From JASEGV01 sp037443545 (GTDB taxonomy: Bacteria; Bacteroidota; Ignavibacteria; UBA10030; BY39): a DNA stretch of 11,511 bases. Below the pieces are notes generated by a model, which saw only the letters and a list, made by a program, of their open reading frames with translations, searched no databases and was not told where the DNA came from. A program made the position numbers and the translations under genes. The stretch lies in assembly GCA_037443545.1 (NCBI GenBank), contig JBBIOD010000056.1, forward strand, positions 1 to 11,511. Reading direction: 5' to 3'. Below, one piece after another: positions 6,281 to 11,511 of the stretch (positions are counted from its first letter, which is position 1; each line of letters starts with the position of its first letter).

Positions 6281-7546
6281 TCAGGTCATTTTTTTCAACT
6301 CATTCACAAATAAATCCAACTCTCCCTTTGTTCGTTTTTCGGTAACGGCAATTAAAAGACCGTTATCGTTTGGATCGAATTGTTTTAAGTCGAGGCCGGG
6401 CAAAATTCGTTTAACGGATAATAATTTAATAATTTCAGCGGCGGGTATTGGTGTATCGACTACAAATTCACGGAAAATAGGTCCATTAAACCTCATTCGA
6501 AAGCCGGGAATCTCAACAATGGCAGAAGCTAAATACTGGGCTTTTTGCAAACATAGATTTGCTACTTCTTGAATTCCGCTTTTTCCTAAAAGGGCCAGAT
6601 AAATTGTAGCAGACAACATCATCAGTCCTTGATTTGTGCAGATGTTTGAGGTTGCTTTCTCGCGACGGATATGCTGTTCGCGAGTTTGAACAGTTAAGAC
6701 GAATCCACGTTGTCCGTCGGTATCGATTGTGATTCCCGAAATTCTGCCGGGCATTTTACGCAGTAAAAATTCCTTGGCAGCAAAAATGCCTAAATATGGT
6801 CCACCAAAATTTTGCGGACAGCCAAAAACCTGGCCTTCGCCTACTACAATGTCGGCACCGTATTCACCTGGCGGCGTTAATATACCGAGTGAAATCGGAT
6901 CGACAGACACGATGTATAAAGCACCGATAGCATGCGCCAGGTTGCCGATCTCGTCAACTTCCTCGAAGCAACCATAAAAATTTGGCTGTTGAACAATTAC
7001 AGCCGCAGTTTTTTCCGAAATATGGGTTTTTAATTTATCCGGGAGAACCGACCCTCGGCTCGATACCACTTCGTTAATTACAATATCTTGACCTTCGCAA
7101 TATGTTCGGATGATTTTCAGGTAATGAGGATGAATTTTACCCGCTATTATTATTTCATTTCGACCGGTGTGGTTCACCGCAAGCAGAACCGCCTCGCCTA
7201 ATGCTGAACCTCCGTCATACATCGAAGCGTTTGCAACATCCATTCCCGTAAGCCGGCATACCATAGTTTGATATTCATAAATCGCTTGCAGCGTTCCCTG
7301 ACTTACTTCTGCCTGATAGGGGGTGTATGCTGTATAGAATTCAGAACGACTCGTAATAGCGGCAATCGCAGAAGGTATAAAATGATCGTACGAACCCCCA
7401 CCTAAGAATGATACTATTTTATCCGAAGATTTATTCATCGACTCTAAATTTCGAAGTTCATTTATAACTTCGAATTCAGATAATTTTTGAGGAATATTTA
7501 TTTCCCCCTTCATTCGAATTTCACTTGGAATTGCTTTCAATAATTC
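6281..7546 (-). CDS. gcvPA: Glycine dehydrogenase (decarboxylating) subunit 1, GcvPA, 5' end in gap
   Basis: This is the N-terminal-half subunit of the two-protein form of P-protein, which decarboxylates glycine and passes the aminomethyl group to the lipoyl arm of GcvH. Family landmarks are FLGGGSYDHFIPSAI, SEFYTAYTPYQAEVSQGTLQ, MDVANASMYDGG, HPHYLKIIRTY, QQPNFYG and REQHIRREKATSNICTNQ. The pyridoxal-phosphate lysine belongs to the partner GcvPB, so its absence is expected. The frame is open right up to the gap: the first visible codons read ELLKAIPSEIRMKG, matching the family some 25-30 residues after its start, so the TTG at 7538-7540 is not the real start. About 421 residues are visible of roughly 440-450. 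gcvPB does not follow; almost 1 kb of geneless DNA does. gcvH lies upstream across the gap. Confidence 0.95.
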   Translation of the reverse strand, partial: ELLKAIPSEIRMKGEINIPQKLSEFEVINELRNLESMNKSSDKIVSFLGGGSYDHFIPSAIAAITSRSEFYTAYTPYQAEVSQGTLQAIYEYQTMVCRLTGMDVANASMYDGGSALGEAVLLAVNHTGRNEIIIAGKIHPHYLKIIRTYCEGQDIVINEVVSSRGSVLPDKLKTHISEKTAAVIVQQPNFYGCFEEVDEIGNLAHAIGALYIVSVDPISLGILTPPGEYGADIVVGEGQVFGCPQNFGGPYLGIFAAKEFLLRKMPGRISGITIDTDGQRGFVLTVQTREQHIRREKATSNICTNQGLMMLSATIYLALLGKSGIQEVANLCLQKAQYLASAIVEIPGFRMRFNGPIFREFVVDTPIPAAEIIKLLSVKRILPGLDLKQFDPNDNGLLIAVTEKRTKGELDLFVNELKKMT

Positions 7547-7646
7547 NNNNNNNNNNNNNNNNNNNNNNNNNNNNNNNNNNNNNNNNNNNNNNNNNNNNNN
7601 NNNNNNNNNNNNNNNNNNNNNNNNNNNNNNNNNNNNNNNNNNNNNN
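7547..7646. other. Assembly gap (100 N)
   Basis: This second run of exactly 100 N hides the gcvPA start and ribosome site. The true gap length is unknown; the missing gcvPA N-terminus needs about 75-90 bases at least. Confidence 0.99.
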
Positions 7647-7778
7647 TGGTTCTTGTTTCTTGTTAGTCGTTATGGCGTCTGGTCCCTATACCATAAACTA
7701 AAAACTATTACTCACAACTATAATTCTGCTAACTACATTTTAATACCTATCAATTTCTAATTCTTAATGTAGAAAAAA
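7647..7778. other. Low-complexity intergenic tract beside the gap, between gcvH and gcvPA
   Basis: No reading frame is convincing here. On the minus strand, the end next to the gap repeats short purine-rich words (ACAAGAA twice in ACAAGAAACAAGAACC) and the middle is rich in TAGTTTTTAG-like words. This looks like simple intergenic repeat sequence of the sort that breaks assemblies. It separates gcvH from gcvPA by at least 132 bases, so gcvPA could have its own promoter in the gap. Confidence 0.4.
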
Positions 7779-8159
7779 TTAGTGCCCTACGAGTGCTCGA
7801 TAGCTTTCGCTGTCGAGCAAAGTTTCAACTTCGGCTGAATTTGATAATTTTATTTTTACCATCCAACCACCTTGATACGGTTCTGTATTAACTAATTCGG
7901 GATCCGATTCTAATTTACTATTAACTTCTACGACTACACCTGTTAAGGGCGAGAACAAATCGGATACTGCTTTGACAGCTTCGATAGTTCCGAAGATATC
8001 ACCGGCTTTTACTTCTTTACCGACTGTTGGTAACTCGACAAATACTACATCGCCTAATTCGCTTTGTGCATAATCAGTGACGCCGATGGTTCCTGTATCG
8101 CCTTCGAGTGAAAGCCATTCGTGTTCTTTGGTGTACTTTAAATTTTCTGGAAATATCAT
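7779..8159 (-). CDS. gcvH: Glycine cleavage system H protein, 126 aa
   Basis: GcvH is the lipoyl carrier that shuttles the aminomethyl intermediate among the P, T and L proteins. The whole protein is present: MIFPENLKYTKEHEWL start, the GVTDYAQSELGDVVFVELP hinge strand, and the lipoylation site GTIEAVKAVSDLFSP with Lys63 as the modified residue. It ends in the usual LxxSESYRALVGH-type helix. Length matches the family (about 125-130). The ATG at 8157-8159 is preceded by AAGGA at about ten bases. It starts 20 bases after the accC stop, so it belongs to the same transcript, an uncommon pairing with a biotin carboxylase operon. Confidence 0.97.
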   Translation of the reverse strand: MIFPENLKYTKEHEWLSLEGDTGTIGVTDYAQSELGDVVFVELPTVGKEVKAGDIFGTIEAVKAVSDLFSPLTGVVVEVNSKLESDPELVNTEPYQGGWMVKIKLSNSAEVETLLDSESYRALVGH

Positions 8160-8179
8160 TTGAGTATTGTCCTTAAATT

Positions 8180-9523
8180 TTATTGTGAATTAAATTCAGT
8201 ATTTTCGATAAAAGTGGTATCAAACTTCCCTTCTCTAAAAAGGGGATGCTGCATTACTTTTTTGTGGAAAGGAATTGTTGTGGGTATTCCTTCGATAGTA
8301 AATTCTTCTAAAGCTGCTGCCATTTTATCGATGGCACTCGTGCGCGAGGAACCATACACTACAAGTTTGGCAATCAACGAATCATAATTAGGTGGAACTC
8401 TATAACTGGCATAACAATGCGTATCCACACGGACTCCAAATCCACCGGGGAGATGGAAACTTTTTATTTCTCCGGGCGAAGGTCTGAAGTTATGTTCCGG
8501 GTCTTCAGCATTTATTCGGCACTCGATTGCATGCCCGCTCGGTTTAATCAGTTTTTTATCTAATTTTGCCCCCGCAGCAACTCTTATCTGCATCTTGATT
8601 AAATCTCTACCAGTTATTTCTTCGGTAACAGGATGCTCTACCTGTATGCGTGTATTCATTTCCATAAAATAATAATTATGGTATTTATCGACGAGGAATT
8701 CGACCGTACCTGCGCCTTCATAATTTACGTTCAGCGCCCCTTTGATAGCGGCAGCACCCATTTTCTGCCGCAACTCGTCGTCGATAAATGGAGATGGAGA
8801 TTCTTCAACTAATTTTTGATGACGGCGTTGGATTGAACAATCCCGTTCGTTCAGGTGAATCGCATTTCCATATTGGTCGCCAAAAATTTGTACCTCGATA
8901 TGATGCGGCTGCTCGATATATTTTTCGATGTAAACGCCAGCATCTCCAAAAGCAGCTTCAGCTTCGGTCGATGCCATACCAAAATTTTTTTCAAAATCGT
9001 TTTGATCGCGAACGATTCGCATTCCTTTACCCCCGCCGCCAGCAACTGCTTTAATAATTACGGGGAAACCAATTCCTCGCGCAATATCTATTGCATCGGC
9101 AAGGTCTTTCACAACCCCATCGCTACCGGGGATTACTGGCACGCCTGCATTTTTCATAGTTTCTTTAGCTAATGCTTTGTTCCCCATCGATGATATAGCT
9201 TCGGCGCTCGGTCCTATGAATTTCATCCCCGATGAGGTGCAAATTTCGGCAAAAGAGGCGTTTTCGGCTAGGAAGCCGTAACCAGGATGAATCGCCTCGG
9301 CACCTGTTATTTCAGCAGCAGCTATTATCCGAGGAATGTTCAGATAACTTTGTTTACTTTGCGGTGGGCCGATACATACAGCTTCGTCGGCAAATTTTAC
9401 ATGCAGCGAATCTCTATCCGCTTCAGAATAAACTGCTACCGATTTTATTCCCAACTCGCGGCAAACTCTTATTACGCGGAGTGCAATCTCTCCTCGATTA
9501 GCTATTAAAATTTTCTTAAACAA
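8180..9523 (-). CDS. accC: Acetyl-CoA carboxylase biotin carboxylase subunit, 447 aa, TTG start
   Basis: AccC uses ATP and bicarbonate to carboxylate the biotin on AccB, the first half-reaction of acetyl-CoA carboxylase. Seen: the start MFKKILIANRGEIALRV, the glycine-rich ATP loop AGGGGKGM at 161-168, and the active-site stretch MEMNTRIQVEHPVTE at 287-301 with Glu276, Glu288, Asn290, Arg292, Glu296 and Arg338 at the same numbers as in the E. coli enzyme. The start codon is TTG (9521-9523): an in-frame TAA directly precedes it, and AGAGGG lies five bases upstream, so no longer start is possible and homology begins exactly there. It lies 17 bases after accB and 20 before gcvH. The carboxyltransferase genes accA/accD are not in the window. 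Since mce is nearby, it could also serve a propionyl-CoA carboxylase; the sequence fits AccC best. Confidence 0.97.
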   Translation of the reverse strand: MFKKILIANRGEIALRVIRVCRELGIKSVAVYSEADRDSLHVKFADEAVCIGPPQSKQSYLNIPRIIAAAEITGAEAIHPGYGFLAENASFAEICTSSGMKFIGPSAEAISSMGNKALAKETMKNAGVPVIPGSDGVVKDLADAIDIARGIGFPVIIKAVAGGGGKGMRIVRDQNDFEKNFGMASTEAEAAFGDAGVYIEKYIEQPHHIEVQIFGDQYGNAIHLNERDCSIQRRHQKLVEESPSPFIDDELRQKMGAAAIKGALNVNYEGAGTVEFLVDKYHNYYFMEMNTRIQVEHPVTEEITGRDLIKMQIRVAAGAKLDKKLIKPSGHAIECRINAEDPEHNFRPSPGEIKSFHLPGGFGVRVDTHCYASYRVPPNYDSLIAKLVVYGSSRTSAIDKMAAALEEFTIEGIPTTIPFHKKVMQHPLFREGKFDTTFIENTEFNSQ

Positions 9524-9540
9524 TTATGCCCTCTAGTTCT

Positions 9541-10002
9541 TTAGGATGGGTCAATGAGAAAGAGGACTTGGTTATACTCGACCGGTTGCCCATTCTCAGG
9601 GATAATTTTTACTACCTTGCCGGAGATGTCCGATTCGATTTCATTCATCAATTTCATCGCCTCGATAATGCACAGCACGTCGCCTTTGTTAATCGTTTTA
9701 CCTACTTCTACATACGAATCAGCACCGGGTGAAGGTGCGCGGTAGAAAGTTCCGACTATCGGCGACTTGATCTCGATATATTTTTTTTCAGTTACTGCCG
9801 GTGCAGTGCTTACGGGGGCTTGCTTCTCTTGAACTGCGGGGGCAATTGATTGGACATATTGCTGCTGAACTGGGACCACCGTCCCGCTGTTTTGCGAGTG
9901 TCGGGCAACCCTAATTTTTAATCCTTCCTCTTCGATTTCAATTTCGTCAACGTTCGACTCAGCTAGTATTTTTGTTATTTTTTTAAGATAATTTAAATCC
10001 AT
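9541..10002 (-). CDS. accB: Acetyl-CoA carboxylase biotin carboxyl carrier protein, 153 aa
   Basis: AccB carries biotin between the carboxylase and carboxyltransferase sites. The N-terminal helix-strand region (MDLNYLKKITKILAESNVDE, then IEIEEEGLKIRVAR) is followed by a flexible linker rich in Pro, Ala, Val and Gln at about 36-72, then the biotinyl domain. The thumb SPIVGTFYRAPSPGA lies at 80-94 and the biotinylation motif EAMKLMNEI at 114-122, with Lys117 modified. Length is typical. GGAGA lies just upstream of the ATG at 10000-10002. It sits between efp (28 bases) and accC (17 bases), the familiar accBC order. Confidence 0.97.
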   Translation of the reverse strand: MDLNYLKKITKILAESNVDEIEIEEEGLKIRVARHSQNSGTVVPVQQQYVQSIAPAVQEKQAPVSTAPAVTEKKYIEIKSPIVGTFYRAPSPGADSYVEVGKTINKGDVLCIIEAMKLMNEIESDISGKVVKIIPENGQPVEYNQVLFLIDPS

Positions 10003-10030
10003 CGTTTCTCCATTGATGGTTAATATATTT

Positions 10031-10597
10031 CTATTTTGATTTTACACGCTCTAAATAATTGCCTGTCCGTGTATCAACTTTTATTATATCATTTTCGTTT
10101 ATAAATAATGGAACGTTCACCGTAGCGCCCGATTCAACTTTTGCAGGTTTAGTGCCACCGGTAGCTGTATCGCCTTTAACACCCGGTCCCGTTTCGACAA
10201 TTTTTAATTCTACAGTTATCGGAATTTCAACTGCAACAATATCGTTACCGTTGAATAATATTTCTATATTTTCGCTGTCTTTTAAAAATTTTCCAGCCTC
10301 GCCTACATTTTCATCAGGAACAGATATTTGATCGTAGGTTTCTTGGTCCATACAAATATAACCGGAGCCATCGTGATACAGATACTGGAATTGTTTTCTT
10401 TCGATGCGAATAATTTCTAAGGCCTCGCCAGCCCGCCATCTGGTCTCGATTACCTTACCGCTTCTTAAATTTTTTAATTTCGTTCGTACAAACGCCCGCC
10501 AATTTCCCGGATTAACATGCTGAAATTCTATTACAGTCCATAGCTCGTTATCCATACGTATTGTGAGTCCGGTTCTAAAATCTGATGTTGTTGGCAT
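10031..10597 (-). CDS. efp: Elongation factor P, 188 aa, with a PGNWRAF tip loop
   Basis: EF-P relieves ribosomes stalled on polyproline stretches. All three domains are present: the N-terminal KOW-like domain (residues 1-65), the first OB domain (to about 127, with RKQFQYLYHDGSGYICMDQE) and the second OB domain bearing the signature VKGDTATGGTKPAKVESGAT and VPLFINENDIIKVDTRTG. The tip loop that reaches the peptidyl transferase centre reads PGNWRAF, where the lysylated E. coli form has PGKGQAF. The modified-lysine position (E. coli Lys34) is Asn32 here, followed by Trp33 and Arg34. The usual lysine or the Arg32 of rhamnosylated forms is thus missing at the exact tip. The gene leads the accB-accC-gcvH run and has a strong promoter at 10661-10689, with a weak ribosome site. 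Confidence 0.96.
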   Translation of the reverse strand: MPTTSDFRTGLTIRMDNELWTVIEFQHVNPGNWRAFVRTKLKNLRSGKVIETRWRAGEALEIIRIERKQFQYLYHDGSGYICMDQETYDQISVPDENVGEAGKFLKDSENIEILFNGNDIVAVEIPITVELKIVETGPGVKGDTATGGTKPAKVESGATVNVPLFINENDIIKVDTRTGNYLERVKSK

Positions 10598-10660
10598 ATA
10601 TTAATGAAAATACCTTCTTTTAAATTATTTTGAGGAATAATAACTATTAAAATCGTGAAA

Positions 10661-10689
10661 AATATAAGCAGATTGCTTAAGAAAGTCAA
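10661..10689 (-). promoter_or_regulatory. Consensus sigma70-type promoter upstream of efp
   Basis: On the minus strand, TTGACT (10684-10689), a 17-base spacer and TATATT (10661-10666) lie about 65 bases before the efp start. It is the likely promoter of the efp-accB-accC-gcvH run. The shape is the same as that of the cassette promoter at 3724-3752. Confidence 0.72.
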
Positions 10690-10730
10690 GGAATTAGGGA
10701 AAATTAGATTTATGATAGGAGATTTTATCC

Positions 10731-10770
10731 CCAATTAGTCCATCAAACCATTTATCCATCGAACTAATGG
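10731..10770. repeat. Imperfect inverted repeat between the response regulator and efp
   Basis: On the minus strand, CCATTAGT (10763-10770) and ACTAATTGG (10731-10739) are inverted copies with one extra base, separated by 23 bases. The right arm runs into a smaller hairpin, GGGGAT-AAA-ATCTCC (10718-10732). No T run follows, so a terminator after the regulator is possible but not shown. Confidence 0.3.
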
Positions 10771-10798
10771 TATGCCTTCGGCTTAATGACTTAGTACT

Positions 10799-11428
10799 TT
10801 ATTCTATAAGTTTAAACCTGACTGCATACTGGACTATATCGGCATTGTTTCGGAGTTTCATTTTTTCAAGAATTTTTGTTCGATAGGTACTGATGGTTTT
10901 TACACTCAAATTTAATTCTACAGCTATCTCACCCACCGTCATACCCGTTGCGATGAATCTGAAGACCTGAAACTCGCGATCGGATAATGACTCATGACCC
11001 GGCTTATCAGTTTCGGGACCGAGTGCTTCTGCTAATTTATCGGCGACACTTGGGCTGATATATTTACCACCTTGATATACTTTTCGAATTGCTTGGATTA
11101 ATTCGCTTGCGGCACTTGCCTTTGTGAGGTAACCCGATGCACCTTGCTTTATCATCCTGACAGCAAATTGGTTTTCGGGATACATACTTAGTATCAGAAC
11201 AGGTAATTTCGGATACCGATGTTTGATTTCCTTGAGAACATCAAGTCCGCTTTTCCCCGGCATATTGATATCCAATATTACAACATCCCAATGTTGCGTT
11301 TCTAACAAATCTAATAGTTGGCGCGCATTTTCAGCTTCGCTGACTTCATCAATATCCGATGCTTGGTGAAGTATACGTTTCAATCCTTCTCGAACTATCT
11401 GATGATCGTCGACAATTAATACTTTCAT
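10799..11428 (-). CDS. NarL/FixJ-type two-component response regulator, 209 aa
   Basis: The receiver domain (residues 1-120) has the acidic pocket Asp7/Asp8 (VDDHQ), the phosphoacceptor Asp53 in VVILDINMPGKSG, Ser81 in LILSMYPE and Lys103 in GYLTKASA. The LuxR-type HTH (about 147-205) reads LSDREFQVFRFIATGMTVGE then LNLSVKTISTYRTKILEKM. All key residues are present, so it should be a working phosphorylation-controlled transcription factor. The cognate kinase is not identified; it might be encoded just upstream, outside the window. The ATG at 11426-11428 opens seven bases after the stop of a possible upstream gene and has no clear ribosome site, which suggests coupled translation. Confidence 0.95.
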   Translation of the reverse strand: MKVLIVDDHQIVREGLKRILHQASDIDEVSEAENARQLLDLLETQHWDVVILDINMPGKSGLDVLKEIKHRYPKLPVLILSMYPENQFAVRMIKQGASGYLTKASAASELIQAIRKVYQGGKYISPSVADKLAEALGPETDKPGHESLSDREFQVFRFIATGMTVGEIAVELNLSVKTISTYRTKILEKMKLRNNADIVQYAVRFKLIE

Positions 11429-11435
11429 ATTTGAA

Positions 11436-11511
11436 TTAGTTTATTTTATTGATTCTTACTAACTCCGCACAAACATATGGTTCGTCAAACGCACTATTTA
11501 ATGGATGTGCT
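11436..11511 (-). CDS. Possible 3' end of an unidentified gene upstream of the response regulator
   Basis: On the minus strand, the frame from the window edge to TAA at 11436-11438 reads AHPLNSAFDEPYVC then AELVRINKIN. Twenty-four codons are too few to identify it, and it does not show the G-box ending of a histidine kinase. Its stop lies seven bases before the regulator's ATG, as expected of an operon partner. Confidence 0.3.
   Translation of the reverse strand, partial: AHPLNSAFDEPYVCAELVRINKIN

Noticed and set aside
6198..6977. Plus-strand frames opposite gcvPA
   Set aside because: They are antisense shadows of a well-identified gene. The same holds for plus-strand frames opposite accC, accB and efp.
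10531..10734. A 67-codon minus-strand frame overlapping the efp start
   Set aside because: It spans the efp promoter and the first codons of efp in another frame and has no ribosome site or family resemblance.
1..11511. CRISPR arrays, tRNA or rRNA genes, transposases
   Set aside because: I looked for regularly spaced repeats, tRNA arm motifs and DDE or tyrosine recombinase motifs and saw none.

Overview
The window is a piece of a draft scaffold, probably metagenome-assembled: two runs of exactly 100 N (1487-1586 and 7547-7646) are joined-contig gaps. Every gene I can support lies on the minus strand. The gene content and style suggest the Bacteroidota/Chlorobiota/Ignavibacteriota (FCB) side of the tree: a six-bladed propeller protein with a Sec signal, a bacterial-type methylmalonyl-CoA epimerase, a two-subunit glycine decarboxylase, and an EF-P loop reading PGNWRAF. 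Two near-perfect sigma70-type promoters (TTGACA/TTGACT, 17-base spacer, TATATT) differ from the Bacteroidetes-specific -33/-7 type, so I lean towards a deeper FCB branch than Bacteroidia. This placement is an inference.

In transcription order (high to low coordinates), a possible 3' end of an unidentified gene (11436-11511) precedes a NarL/FixJ response regulator (10799-11428). After a 200-base intergenic region with a strong promoter comes a tight run: efp, accB, accC, gcvH and gcvPA. It joins translation of polyproline stretches, the biotin arm of acetyl-CoA (or propionyl-CoA) carboxylase and the lipoyl arm plus N-terminal subunit of the glycine cleavage system. The start of gcvPA is lost in the second gap, and gcvPB and gcvT are not here. 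A stretch of almost 1 kb without a convincing gene (5313-6280) follows.

Next is an intact comM (3774-5312), then an AT-rich three-gene cassette with its own promoter: a secreted six-bladed beta-propeller protein, a secreted 110-residue protein with nine cysteines, and a short AraC-type DNA-binding protein. Immediately beyond it lies a decayed second copy of the 3' half of comM (1587-1856), in the same orientation and about nine-tenths identical to the intact gene over its best part, with a 72-base in-frame deletion, a 2-base frameshift and a probable 387-base deletion junction. An intact comM on one side and a displaced comM remnant on the other suggests that the cassette arrived by insertion at comM. 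This is the most interesting part of the window.

Beyond the first gap are a methylmalonyl-CoA epimerase gene and the 5' half of uvrC, which runs off the window at base 1. I found no tRNA, rRNA, CRISPR array, transposase or integrase.
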